64,000 nucleotides of DNA from Puccinia triticina (lineage: Eukaryota > Basidiomycota > Pucciniomycetes > Pucciniales > Pucciniaceae): assembly GCF_026914185.1 (NCBI RefSeq), contig NC_070562.1, positions 1 through 64,000 on the forward strand. Reading direction: 5' to 3'. Positions within the stretch are counted from its first letter, which is position 1; every line of letters starts with the position of its first letter. Under the pieces are notes generated by a model. That model was given only the letters and a program-made list of their open reading frames with translations, searched no databases and had not been told where the DNA came from. The position numbers were made by a program, and so were the translations under genes. Shown here one piece after another: positions 1 to 11,259 of the stretch.

Positions 1-371
1 AACCCTAACCTAACCCTAACCCTAACCCTAACCCTAACCCTAACCCTAACCCTAACCCTAACCCTAACCCTAACCCTAACCCTAACCCTAACCCTAACCC
101 TAACCCTAACCCTAACCCTAACCCTAACCCTAACCCTAACCCTAACCCTAACCCTAACCCTAACCCTAACCCTAACCCTAACCCTAACCCTAACCCTAAC
201 CCTAACCCTAACCCTAACCCTAACCCTAACCCTAACCCTAACCCTAACCCTAACCCTAACCCTAACCCTAACCCTAACCCTAACCCTAACCCTAACCCTA
301 ACCCTAACCCTAACCCTAACCCTAACCCTAACCCTAACCCTAACCCTAACCCTAACCCTAACCCTAACCCT
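1..371. repeat. Telomere repeat array (CCCTAA)n
   Basis: About 62 units of the 6-bp repeat CCCTAA run from the first base to 371, so the window begins at a chromosome end with the C-rich strand on top, as expected for a left end. One unit near position 7-11 is a base short. No interstitial telomere block of comparable length is seen elsewhere in the window. Confidence 0.98.
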
Positions 372-1055
372 GTGCCCTCCTTGAATATTCAATCTTTATG
401 TAATCTCACAGGCAAGGATATTGGTAGTCATTGTTTGTGCCTTTTAAATTCTACCGTGTAACATCCAATATGTGTGATATAGTTGTTTTCGATTCATGTC
501 ACATTTGCAACTGCAAAATATAACATTTCCCCAAAAGCATACGTACCTCACATGAATGAAACATGCAGTGAAGTTCATCTTGCATACCCATCTAGTTAGT
601 CTTATGGCCCTTTTCATTTTTCAAGTAGCATAATTTTCCAATATAACACAGCCTTGGAAGAAGTCACATTCATTGTGCCTGTCTGTCACAGTGGAATGGG
701 TTTTGAAGTGGATCAAAGCAATCTTTTTCACCAGGGCAGGTGACAATGAAAATCTTTTCTGGAGTTATGATTGAGTTGATCTGGTGTTCCACACAAATTC
801 AACTGGATTTACCGGTCAAATGTAGTTGATTAATGTCTCAATGTATAATCAGTTGACCTCAATTTACCCACAGGAGATCAAAGAGTTCTACATAGAATTG
901 TATTAGATCCAAATAGTTTTATGGCTGACTTGAGACCCAAAACAACCTCATTTTTTAACCTTACTGATGCATCAATTGTGAATCACTTCTGAATGAGGTT
1001 CAAATCATATCTGACTCACTTATGACCAAGTTCGCGATCATGTAGGGATAAGTTA
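372..1055. other. Subtelomeric AT-rich sequence, no gene seen
   Basis: This stretch directly abuts the telomere. It is AT-rich, has stops in all frames, and shows no recognisable transposon end or tandem repeat. Confidence 0.5.
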
Positions 1056-1700
1056 CTATTCCCATCCGGCTGACATCCGACCAAAACTCACATAAAATTC
1101 AGCGGTGGCACTCCCTGGGGAGTGGGAACATATCTCACCTGTGTCCATAGGTTTAATTTTGACTCCTCTGCTGATGGGGTCCTGGTATCTAGGGTTAGCT
1201 GTTTCTCTGTTCAAAAAGTGAGTCATAGATTTGGTAGAGTGTGTAGAGTGATCACTTTGGTGTGGGTGTCTGGGGAAGCGGACTGGAATGCCTAAATCCT
1301 CTGAATCATCTGATTGCTGATTGTTGTCCCTGTATCCACTAAACCTAGGTGCACTGGAAGAAGCCTGAGGTCTTGGAGCTGTAGAAGAAACCTGGGGCCT
1401 GGAAGTAGTGGAAGTAACTCTAGGACCTGGACCAGTGGAAGAAGCCTGAGGACCTGGAGCAGTGGAAGTAGCCTGAGGGCCTTGACCAGTGGAAGTATCT
1501 TGAGTCTGTCCAGCATTGGAAGGGATGCGGTCCTGGTTTGCAGCATTACTGGAAGGATCCACTGGAGGGTAAAGACTGGGGGCAATATTGGTACTGGAGC
1601 TTCCTTGGGCAGACATAGTTGAAGTAGGTAAGTTGAATTTTAAGTCTGGAGGTGTTGAAGGTTGATAATGGAGGTGCTGATTGTTATGAGCTGCACACAC
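1056..1700 (-). CDS. Low-complexity Ser/Pro/Thr-rich hypothetical ORF
   Basis: A 214-residue open frame with no family I recognise. Its middle (about residues 75-119) is built from five 9-residue units rich in Pro, Ser, Thr and Ala, which reflect a 27-bp minisatellite. Its last 30 residues lie in a sequence shared with a dispersed repeat: the palindrome GGCACTCCCTGGGGAGTG at 1107-1124 recurs near 54.8 and 56.2 kb, where a similar peptide could be read. This suggests that the 3' end belongs to a transposable element rather than a host gene. The repeat may simply keep the frame open. It could be a gag-like fragment, but nothing in the sequence proves expression. Confidence 0.25.
   Translation of the reverse strand: MCAAHNNQHLHYQPSTPPDLKFNLPTSTMSAQGSSSTNIAPSLYPPVDPSSNAANQDRIPSNAGQTQDTSTGQGPQATSTAPGPQASSTGPGPRVTSTTSRPQVSSTAPRPQASSSAPRFSGYRDNNQQSDDSEDLGIPVRFPRHPHQSDHSTHSTKSMTHFLNRETANPRYQDPISRGVKIKPMDTGEICSHSPGSATAEFYVSFGRMSAGWE
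1344..1478 (-). repeat. 27-bp minisatellite, five units
   Basis: Five consecutive 27-bp units read in the same frame on the minus strand as P-Q-A-S-S-T-A-P-R-like nonapeptides with small variations. It lies inside the hypothetical ORF at 1056-1700. Confidence 0.7.
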
Positions 1701-3410
1701 ACCGTACGCTATGTCACCTCTGGGACATGTTGTAGTCAGTACATGTCACAGCTCTCCACCCTAAGGGAGAGAGGAGGAGAGATCCCCAAACTCTCCTCAT
1801 CTAGCAATCTACATAGTTTGCCACACAGGACTCGACCCGGTCCTCCTTTCCTAGCTCTTCTCATGACACTGATAGTGTTACTGATGGTTGAAATAGATTA
1901 TAAAAGCAGGATGTTGGTTTATAAAGAAGGGATATGAGAAGTGTAGGTAAAGTAGTATGTAGCTGATGGTAAGAGTGTTACTAGAGCTAAAGATATCTAA
2001 GGTATAGAAGAGCCACTGCTGGGACACCACTTGTGGAACTACTCAAAGGGGAGAATAGCGCTTGGAAGGGAAATGGATAGCAACACTAGTACAAATGTAA
2101 GCTATGCAAGGGTGCTGATGAGGCTGCCTTCCTGACTAATGCTGAGGGGATTAGAGTAAAACTAAGAAAAAGAAGAAAAGGTGTGGCTGATTTCTGCTTG
2201 ATCTTAGGAGCTAGTACTATGAGCTTAACTACTGACTACTGAGGGTGAGAGGGTTGGAGCAGTGATGGAAGAGGGGAAAGCAATGGCAATGGTTCAATAG
2301 CAATGGGTTCAGGAGCAACAGCAATGGTATCAATGAGCAATGTACAAATGGGGAAGGTGATGTGAACATAGTAACAACTTGTAATGATGAGCACTACTGT
2401 AGTTATAGGCACAGATCCAATGATCTAATGTGTACAATGGGCATAGTACATAATGAGTAATGTATGTAAAGGGTTTAGTATGTGAGAAAGTATCTGTAGA
2501 AGGAATGTAATGTAATGATTTAAGTAAGTTACTAATGAAATGAGTGTTGTAACTAATGAAGACTGTAGGTTTTCTGCAAATCTTATATCCTCTATAACTA
2601 TTGAACCATTGAAGATAAAGGAGTACTATGTATGAGTGACTAATATAGGTGAAATAAGGTGTAGAATCTGAATATGCAATGATAATGAAGTATTTGTGAA
2701 TGATTATGGGGTAATAGGCAGTGTAATGATGAATATATGTAAAAGAAGATAATAAAATACTACTTATGGTTTGGAATGGAGCACCACATTGTGGAGGGTG
2801 TGGGCTTGAGCTTATGGTGTTTCTTAGGTTCTGCCCGGCTGGTCAAAATGCTTGATTGTTAGGTTGTGGTGGTGATTGGTGGGTGGGTGGGGAGGGAGTT
2901 TTGTGCAGGGACTGAAAGGAAGAAAAAACAACTTCAAGGGCTGCAGTGGTGGTATTGGTTGTTGTGAGGATGATGATGACTTTGACCTTGAGTCAATGGT
3001 GAGGCTGGGAGTCTATAGGTACATGTGTACCTGCATGTAGGTGAGATTGGGCAGGTGTTGAAAACACCAAGTTGGCGTGAATTTTGGACCAACGGAAAGA
3101 GCAACGTGGTAGTGGCCATAGTTGCCAACGCATGGCGGAGTCACACCAAAGACTGAGGCTGCTGGCAGATGTTGGACCATGGAAGATCGTGTATCTATGG
3201 ATTTTTTATGGTGGACTTAAACGCTCATCAGCCAAGTTGCGGAGGGTGAGGTGGAGCCAGCAGGGAAGAACGTACAGCGGGTGTGTGTAGGGAGTTAACG
3301 GTTACACCTGGATCGGGCGTGGGAAGAACTGTGGCGGTAGCGGTGGCAAAAGGTACAAGGTGGTGGCAATGTGCGTTACAGTCTTTGGCAGCAAGTGGTG
3401 GGTGGAATTT
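1701..3410. other. Subtelomeric non-coding sequence
   Basis: No gene is supportable. Between about 2240 and 2760 the sequence is full of short imperfect GCAATG/GTAATG/TAATGA repeats. From 2860 to 3370 it turns GT/GGT-rich, with poor similarity to 47.2-47.5 kb, which leads into the better conserved dispersed repeat at 3411. Confidence 0.4.
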
Positions 3411-3718
3411 GTGAGTATTTAAGGGAGGGAGTCAAAGCCATTTGTCCCCCCAGGGGATCCGGTTTTGTCCTACCCCCTCCCTGGGAGCCCCCTAACGGCT
3501 TGGTTGGGCCCTCCCTGGACACCTTTAACAACTGGCCACTTTTTGCTTGTTGCTTTGGCACAGCAGGGGGGGTCATCCATACGGCCTCCGGGCCTTTGGG
3601 GACTTTCAACATGCGCAGTGAGATAGAACGGCAATTTTGGACAATTTTTTGAGAAAAATACACCCCAAAACTTAGATCTGCAGATCTAGGATTTTGTGGA
3701 TTTCAGAAAGTGGGATGA
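3411..3718 (+). repeat. Dispersed direct repeat, copy A
   Basis: About 300 bp is strongly similar, in the same orientation, to 47548-47853. Shared landmarks include TATTTAAGG at the start, CCAGGGGATCCGGTTT, CCTCCCTGGGAGCCCCCTAA, CCTCCCTGGACACCTTTAAC, and an end near CACCCCAAAACTTAGATC. The TATA-like start and the long untranslatable body would fit an LTR or promoter-containing element end, but no LTR pair or target duplication is visible. Confidence 0.75.
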
Positions 3719-4290
3719 AGAACATTTGGTCACCATTCAATTTACATTTGGGCCATTTTTCCACACCAATGTGCATGCTTGCAGGCCAAATAGCAGGATT
3801 TTCACATGTTTTTGCTGTTTTGCACCAGTCTGTAATGCCACAATCAGTGAGGAAAGCATTTAGTATGGAATATTATTCAATTGGAAAAATTTGGGCACCA
3901 TTAAATTTACAGTTGCGGCATTTTTCCACCCCAATGTGCATGCTCACAGCCTAAATAGCAGGAATTTCACCTGTTTTTGCTGTTTTGCACCAGTGTGTAA
4001 TGCCAAAATCAGTGAGCAGAGTTTTTATTATGGCAGATTATTCAATGGAGAACATTTGGGCAATATTCAATTTAAATTTGCACCATTTTTCCACACCAAT
4101 GTGCATGCTTGCAGCCTAAATAGCATGATTTTCACCTGGTTTTGCTGTTTTGCACCAGTGTACGTAATGCCACAATCAGTGAGAAAAGCATTTAGTATGG
4201 AATATTATTCAATTAAGAACATTTGGGGACCATTCAATTTAAAGTTGCAGCATTTTTCCACCTCAGTGTGCACCCTTGATGAGGGAAAAT
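3715..4290 (+). repeat. 165-bp tandem repeat, about 3.5 copies
   Basis: The anchor CCAATGTGCATGCT recurs at about 3766, 3931 and 4096, with a degenerate fourth copy at 4262, giving a period of 165-166 bp. Because 165 is divisible by three, a Phe/Cys/His-rich frame stays open through it (3891-4298). I read that frame as a by-product of the period and not as a gene. Confidence 0.85.
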
Positions 4291-4570
4291 GCTACTAATG
4301 GGCCATTTTCAAAGATGCATTTTGACATGAAGATATAAATTTAATACTATACAAAGTCAACTGCTTCTTCAATTTCATAATACAATCTGGATTACTTCAA
4401 AAAAAACGCAACCGCTATATGTCAAACTGCTATACCATGACTTTGAACCGCTATACATGCATGTAAAGTACATAATGTTTGTAGTGAATGGTGATCTTGA
4501 GAAAAGGTGGTTTCAAAGGTTTTCTAGGTCACTCTTTGAGAGTAGGAGGAGCTTTGTTGAGATTTGCTGT

Positions 4571-4602
4571 AGGTACAGTGCCCCGCACCTCTTCTTGACT
4601 AC
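4571..4602 (+). repeat. Inverted repeat arm, left
   Basis: The core GTGCCCCGCACCTCTTCT and the following TGACTAC recur as the reverse complement at 7689-7722. The two arms enclose about 3.1 kb that includes both GC-rich islands. They may be terminal repeats of a decayed element. Confidence 0.55.
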
Positions 4603-4902
4603 CCCACGCCTGCAAAAAACTTTGACCTGCCATAAAATCTTTACAATTCACACAATCACCAATTAAAATAAATTTTGGAGCTCTATGGAGCTTGTAGAAG
4701 ACAATTTTATATAGCACATCCCTCTGGGATGTCTCAATCAAAAGTTGTCATTTTTTGGGTCCTCAATTTTGGGACAGTCGCTTAATTATATGCATATACC
4801 ATGGTTTTATAAAGTTTTATTTATGTACTTATGTCTTATATTATTTATATGAGTGGCTTTTAACCACATGATTATGTATATAAATAAAAATGATGCTAGT
4901 TA

Positions 4903-5313
4903 TTAATTACCAACTGACAAATACTTCTTCATAGCTTTTTTTGCAGCAGGTCCAGCAAGACCTAGGATATAATTAGCAGAGTGTTGCCGTTCAATATTTT
5001 GGAAAAAAATTTGAATGGTTGAAAGTGGGCATAAATGGCAAGATTTTTCAAACAATGCTTGGCAGTGTTTCCAACGGTGTTCACCTTCATCAGAAATCTG
5101 GCTAGCTATCTCTGAAGGTTGAATTTGATTTGGATCCAGTTTTTGTTTTTTAACAGTACAGTCTACCTTCTTCAGGATTGATTTGGAAGCTCTCCAGTCT
5201 TTTTGTGCTCTAGAAGCCTTGCTAGCAGGTGCCATTGTGAGTGGTTGTTTCCAAATTCTCTTCTGGCTAACTAAGCCAGGAGGCCAAGAAGTCTCACAAT
5301 ATGTGCCATACAT
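4903..5313 (-). CDS. Hypothetical ORF, 136 aa
   Basis: An unrecognised open frame, rich in Lys and Gln, with a coiled-coil-like central stretch. It lies between the AT-rich tract ending near 4900 and the first GC-rich island. There is no signal peptide and no known motif. It could be a fragment of a transposon-encoded protein, because it sits between the inverted arms at 4571 and 7722. Confidence 0.2.
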   Translation of the reverse strand: MYGTYCETSWPPGLVSQKRIWKQPLTMAPASKASRAQKDWRASKSILKKVDCTVKKQKLDPNQIQPSEIASQISDEGEHRWKHCQALFEKSCHLCPLSTIQIFFQNIERQHSANYILGLAGPAAKKAMKKYLSVGN

Positions 5314-5489
5314 AAATGCATAACAATATGTAAATACAAAAGGTTTGAAGGCAGTGTAAAACCATTGCCATACAGCTTTAGGATGATTTTTCCCCTAGAA
5401 GCATGAAAAACCATTGGAAAAATCAGAAAAAAGTGCCCTTCCCAAAAAATGTTTTGGATATTTTTTTTTTCAAAAATTTGGGACACCTG

Positions 5490-5995
5490 TGGGGGTACAC
5501 AGCGGGGCAGATTGGGAAAAGCCAATGCGTCTAGCTGGCGTCCCAGCACTACATGCACCATGGTGGCGTGACAGGGACCCAGAGCCGTACAGGCGCCACT
5601 CTGTCATGCAATGGGGCGCCACCGGGACTGTGGGCATAGGTGGCGCCCCTGGGGCGCCACTGAGATGCCACCAACCTGGGCGCCAGATGGCCGCCCCGGT
5701 GAGATGCCTGCGTGACACACCGGTAGGGGAGGCGTCACAGCCGGCTGTCACGGGGGCGTTGATGCCGGTCGCCTGGCTGACGCAAGGGTCCTGATGGCGC
5801 CACTGGTCATGGGGGGCCCCCACTGCCTTGTGGGGTCGCCGGAGCGGCTAGGACGCCCAATGGGTGCCCCGTCCAGGTGTGGGCAATCACAGGGCCCATG
5901 AGCCACGATCCAGTTGGCTTGGCTTCGGCCGGCTTGCGTCATGGATGAGTGTGGGCAGTGTTGGTGGTCCTTGACCCGGCTTTCCTGCCCCAGAC
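5490..5995. other. GC-rich island 1
   Basis: An abrupt switch from AT-rich flanks to visibly GC-rich sequence with many GGCGCC/GGCGCCAC and CGGCTG-type words and short self-complementary patches. Open frames occur on both strands, as expected from GC-rich composition. None resembles a known protein. Confidence 0.5.
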
Positions 5996-6262
5996 CTAAC
6001 CCTGACCTGGTGATATATATTGCATGTATCACCTTGCTCCAAGTCAGCACATCTCTTGTCTGCCCAAAAACTTTCCCCCAAATTTCCCCCCATACAAGCA
6101 ACTTCTCCGATATCATGAATAAATCCACCCCTGCCCCCTACTTCTAAGGTAAGTCCCCACACCCCCCAGGTAAGTCCGACCTAGTAACAATCCCCTCCTC
6201 AGCCTGCTTCCACCTTGCCAAGTATTAACCAACGGAGAAATTGATGCAATGTTGGGCAAAGA

Positions 6263-7055
6263 TTGCCACGTCATGCTCAAGGCCTGCTGGGCCTACATCC
6301 GACTCGCCACGCTGCAGATTCTTCACCAGATCTGCACTTGCTAGAACTCTTTAACTTGCCCACGTTGGCTTTAGCACCATTGAAATCATTGAACTGGGCC
6401 CAGATAGAAACCGATTGGACAACAAATGAGATCAAAGAGCTCTTATCACTCCATCAAACTCCTCCTCAGCCTGCATCTCTTCTTAACCATACGCCTTCCG
6501 ATCCTCAAGTTGATAATCCAGCCAATCGGTCAAAAAAGGAACCGAACAACCAATCTAAATCGAGGAAAAAGTTCCAGCATGTTCAGGCTCTCTTGAACGT
6601 TTGCCAAGAGTTCTTCAAGAGTCAATTTGAGGGGTGAGATATCTTATTCAGGCTGCTCGACTCCTTAAGAAGAGAACTCTTAGCGCTGATGGACTTGCAC
6701 ATGTCGCTCAAGGCAATCACTTGTTCGGAATATGAACCCAAGTCGATCGTCTCAAACCTGCTGGATAGGTTGATGGCCTTGTCAACGATTGTAATATACT
6801 CCTGTCACCTACGGCCCCTTTCAGACCTACAGACCCTACTGAGTACTCAAAAAATCATCAGTACCCTTGACATCCTCCTCCTCATCACTGGTTGAACAAA
6901 ATGAGCTGACCAGAAAAATGAAAGAGTCCAAAACGGAGTTTATCCAAATCACTATCTCAGAGCCGTGGCTAAGGGTCTATCAGGTTCTAGTCGGCCGCAC
7001 TCATCATGGAGGTTTTATTTTTAGTGCTATCAAAGTTATCAGCTCTTGTTCTTGA
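6263..7055 (+). pseudogene. Decayed coding remnant, unrecognised family
   Basis: Coding-like sequence spread over shifting frames: 6263-6637 (Leu/Pro-rich, then a basic Lys/Ser/Asn segment ending at a stop), a Leu-rich helical stretch from about 6640 to 6895 in another frame, and 6867-7055 in a third. Host-like codon use and helical amphipathic stretches suggest a real ancestral gene, but frame changes without clear splice sites argue for a pseudogene. I do not recognise the family. A multi-intron intact gene cannot be fully excluded. Confidence 0.35.
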
Positions 7056-7249
7056 TCTCATCACAACTCGCCCTTTTGTTCATATCCCTATATCTTCCAT
7101 GTTTCATTTTTTTTGTCTTAATCTGCCATGTCATCTGGTACCTTTGTTGAGATTGATGTTCTGCTATTGAAAATTATAAGAGATACCTCCAAACAGTTAC
7201 CCTGTGTGTTATTGCCCATGAGGTGTTGGCACCCTGGACATTCTTTGTG

Positions 7250-7700
7250 GCCTCAATAGAGTCCCCATGTGCGCGCCTGCCTGCTAGCCAATGGCGGCCC
7301 CCGAGGCATCTCGATGCATGCCCTCCTGGTGACCGCAGCGGCGCGACCATGCCGTCGAAGAGACCGCCTGCATTGCATCCCCGTAGGCGCCGTGAGGCCA
7401 TCCCCAGACATATGTCCCGAGGATCTCGGCATGGACGCCCGCGGGAAATCCAGCAATGGCGCACTGAGGTCGCCCCCCCTGCGCCTCGGTCGGGTTGGCG
7501 CCCATCTGGGCTGACCTAGGTGCGCCACCCAAGATGGTGGCAGGGTGGGGCTGGATGACGCCCTGGCGGCGTGTGGCAGAACGGCGGCATCAGGGTGTCC
7601 AACTACTGCGGGGCCCTGCTGGCGTCCGTTCAGCCGCCTTGCTGGCGTCCGTTCGGCCGCCCTCCTGACATCCCACTTGTCCCTCTGTGTAGTCAAGAAG
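7250..7700. other. GC-rich island 2
   Basis: A second GC-rich block with the same word style as island 1 (GGCGCC, GCCGCC, CGGTCG), and open frames on both strands typical of composition. It contains a short direct repeat, CTGGCGTCCGTTC, at about 7619 and 7642. It ends at the inverted arm at 7689-7722. Confidence 0.5.
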
Positions 7701-7722
7701 AGGTGCGGGGCACCGTATACCT
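7689..7722 (-). repeat. Inverted repeat arm, right
   Basis: Reverse complement of 4571-4602 with a few changes. See the left arm. Confidence 0.55.
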
Positions 7723-7739
7723 GTCAAAGAGATTTGTGA

Positions 7740-8644
7740 ATTAGGAGATTGGAAATTTAACTGCTATAAACTTTACATTAGAGAATATGTGGCGGAGGAT
7801 CTAGCAGAAACAACAAACATTTTGAAAGGACTGAAAAGTTTGTGGTGTGGAGAAAATTGATACATTGGTTAGACAACTGTTTTTAGAGTTGATTGGCTAA
7901 ATAATTTTCAATGAAGATAAGGCTTTTCACACAAGGGCTCAGGCTCTCATTATAAAATTCTTTACTGAGTTGAGGGTTTTTGCACTCAAACCTTAATACA
8001 TCATTCTTCTTTATTTCCTCACTACTCAAAAGGGAAAACATAACTCTAGTCTGATTGAATTTTCCTGTTCTTCCCCCAGAGGCCCACCTCAAGGGGAATG
8101 AGAAGAATAAGAAACATCAATTTCTTCCCACACTTAGGTAGGCTGAGGATCCCAAGTAGTTGGATGGTCCCTACCTATCCTAGAGGTGTACTTCACATAG
8201 ATGCATGCAGCGAAGAACCACAGCGCAGCAAGAGATACATTGAAGTCATCTTGACACAAGTACTAGATTACAACAGTAGTATCTGCCAAATGGATGTATG
8301 GATTAAAGAACTTTGGATGATTTCATGCAAGTCAAGTTTGAGCATATTTAATGATCTCAAGACTAGCCCAAGCTGATGAGAGTGGATATGGAGTTCAATG
8401 AATAACAAAATAGAGGTCATGGAAAAAAGTATTTACATACAAAATAGCAATAGGAATTTTGCCAACAGGTCAAATGTACATATACAAATGTATGGATGCA
8501 TAAATCTAGTCGAATGAATGGGTGGCTAATGAAGAGTTGGAGCAGATGGGGTACTGATCAGTGAGGTTGGTGATCACTTTTCCCCAAACGTAGGGCCACA
8601 TGGGTGGCATGCAGATCTCCTAGCAACGCAAAATCCCAGGCGTA
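7740..8644. other. Intergenic sequence, nothing recognised
   Basis: AT-rich, without a convincing open frame, repeat or RNA gene. It lies downstream of the minus-strand gene ending at 8645. Confidence 0.5.
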
Positions 8645-10346
8645 TTAACAAGATCCAATCAGGGCAATGAGAGGCATGGGGGTTAGAAAAGGGGGTCTCA
8701 CATTGATCTTGCAGAGCGGCTCACAGTGGGACCACGTTGACCAACCAAGCCATTGTTGGAGGGCTTCAACCTGCTGGCGCCATTCGGGTATTTTGGATCG
8801 AGCAAGAGACTCAAGAGTTGAGTTGAAGGAGAAAGAGGGCTCAAGAGGGAGAGACAACTGGATAGTTTGTGAAAAGAGAGAGTATACTGTCTCACAAACC
8901 CGCTCCAAAGTGCCCTCGATAGCCAGAACGATAAGCTGGATTGAGTGGCTGATCTCGGAGGGAAGCCGCGAGGCAGAGGTATAAGCTGTGGTGCATCTGC
9001 GAATCCCGCGAGACAACCAGTGTGACGCTTTGCGGTGCCAGTCCGAAAAGTCGAGCGAGGGCATGATGATGTCGTAGGTCAATCCGCGTGCCTCAATGGC
9101 CTGTTCAGTTGCATTCAAGTCGGCCCTGTTGAGGAGGTAATGCAGCTCGTGAAGGGACGAGCTGTATCTCTGAACAATGGTGAGGACCACAGCGCGCCAG
9201 TCCGGCTGGCCCAGATCCACCCGCCAGTTTTCGGAGTTCTTCCGCCCGAGGACTTCAATCAGCCGCCTTTGGACTGTCCTTGCGTCCTCGTTACTGATCC
9301 CGTACAAGCGGTGACGTGAGCGTGGCCCCGTGCTTGTCCCATCTCCTTGTCGCTTCAAGTCTAAACTACCAAGGTCATCATAGAAACTTATAAACCCCGT
9401 GGGATCTAAGATAACCCGAACCTCCCCAGGCGCGAAAAAATGTTGGGCACCCGACTGGAAAATGCTCCAAGAAGCCCTTGAATAAAACGGTGATTGGGGA
9501 ATTGGTCGTTTCTCTGGGAGATCAGAATTTTCTGTGGCTTGTTTTATCGTTGTGGGCATTGGTACTTTGACAGAATAGGGGTCTGTAGCGTTAATTGTAT
9601 CAAGAAGACTGCAGGAGTGTATAGGAGTGGCAAAAATGACATTGGTGGGTTAATCAGCCACAAAAGATACTGCTGCAGATGATATCCAAAAGAAACGGAA
9701 TGGAGCTTAACTGGATTCCTTTTTTGAAGTTGCACCATATCAGTTCGAACCCTGTGTTCATCCTGACTACGCCTTCGAAGCCATACCTGTCGCCGATCTT
9801 ACAGAGCTCAATAGCGCGGGCGTATTCGGCCTCGAGGTAATGGCCTTTGTCGGGAAACTGCTCGGGGACGGAAGCGTTGATGAGGACGTATTGAGCGTCC
9901 ATGAAGCCGGGAGTGCCTAGCGAAGCGCTCTGGCCATCGAGGTAGATTACCCGGAGGGCACGGTCGGCGACGAATGTGTAGAGGTCCAATTCTCCGGGCC
10001 GGTGGCTGGCAATCGAATAGCTCATCTCCGGATCGAAGGCCAGCCATTCGAGCCCCTCCGTTGGCGGCCCGCTTGGATCGTGTGTGCCATGGTAGAGTAA
10101 CGTCGAGCGCGGGATCAAGCCAGGGATGATCGAGTGGCCGCTGTAGGCAAACGTGTTTGGCCATTGTTGGAGTAGTCCCGCAAAAGACGCAAAGATCAGG
10201 TTCGGATTGTTCGTCTTCATCAGACCCGACGTGTTTGAAGATGATAGGATCAGCTGCTCTGGTCCTCGGCGGCTTGCTGCTCTGGCTAGCTGTGAGACCA
10301 TCCAGAAATAATATAAACAAATGAGTTGCCCGACTTGAATCTTCAT
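8645..10346 (-). CDS. Secreted fungal protein of unknown function, 537 aa
   Basis: Two exons, 9671-10346 and 8645-9582, are joined across an 88-nt intron (GTATCT...CTACAG on the minus strand) that keeps the frame. The start at 10346 gives a hydrophobic N-terminus of about 23 residues ending ARA, which is consistent with a signal peptide. From general knowledge, the central part resembles a conserved, unnamed fungal family. Seen here are LLYHGT near residue 87, FDPEMSYSI near 110, a GTPGFMDAQYVL patch, and FEGVVRMN followed by FELIWCNF near the end of exon 1. The spacing of YHGT, a Tyr/Ser-containing strand and a late Glu recalls the H-Y-E layout of ADP-ribosyltransferase folds, but that is inference only. 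Exon 2 is a mostly helical extension with FYDDLGSL near its start. The C-terminus may be extended by an unseen intron. Confidence 0.75.
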
Positions 10347-11259
10347 CGCACCGTTGAGTCAGTGTTGGGCTTAAAATCTTTGCGAGTTAAAAAAGAAAAA
10401 GAAAGGAAGAAAGACAAGGCAATCAGTACTATCTACTTAAGAGCCAAAGAAAGAACATACATATGCTGATGTTTGAGAGCGGATGCTTCATTTGTACATA
10501 CCAGGCTTCAAAGTTGGAAACAGGATATTTATGTATTGCTGGGTTCATGACGTTGTAGGAAAGGTTTGTCAGCAGAAGCTCCGTTAACCTGTGAGAGAGT
10601 TCGTACGTTGAGTAAAAATTTACGAGCTTTACCAGGCTTTACCTCCATTTAAGCTTATAATTTGTGACTATTTGTGAACGCTTGGAATTGGTTTGAATCT
10701 CGATCCCCAGGCTTTCGGATTGGCTAGCCGAGTCCTTATGTAGACTCGCCTGAGGGTTTACCCTCAATATCTTTTATCATTTGATGGGATCTCCGCGTCT
10801 GCACTAGTTGTTTTCGGATGAAAACAGGAGATGATCAGGTCGATTTTGCTATTGTCTTTCTTCAAGAGAATTTTTGGATGAATGATGATGAGGCTTTATT
10901 TTTTACACGCTTAGAGTCGGTACTCAGATACTTATAAATGTTTATTCGGCTCTTTCCACGGGCATTTCTCGGGAGGGGTGCTCGCAAATGTTGCGCTCAG
11001 AGCAGACCTGCAGGATAGGATGCGCCTTATCGACAAACACTGCGATGACGAAGAGATGTGATGTAGTGAAATGTACAGCTTTCAATATGGTTTCTCTGTA
11101 TATATTGCTTGAAAGGCCTTAGACTTTGAATCAAGCCGAGGTGGAAATGGTGGGGTAATTTGTTTTCATGATTGCCCAGTAAGTTATATGTGCAGTAGGT
11201 AACCATAGCAGAAAAGTATGGAGTCGAAGAACAAGGGACGAGTGATGACGGCCTTGAGC
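10347..11259. other. Intergenic region upstream of the secreted-protein gene
   Basis: About 0.9 kb between the start of the 8645-10346 gene and the stop of the SGT2 gene. It must hold the promoter of the former and the 3' UTR of the latter. No repeat, conserved motif or open frame stands out. Confidence 0.5.

Noticed and set aside
5990..6010. Possible interstitial telomere repeat (CCTAACCCTGACC)
   Set aside because: Only about one and a half degenerate units.
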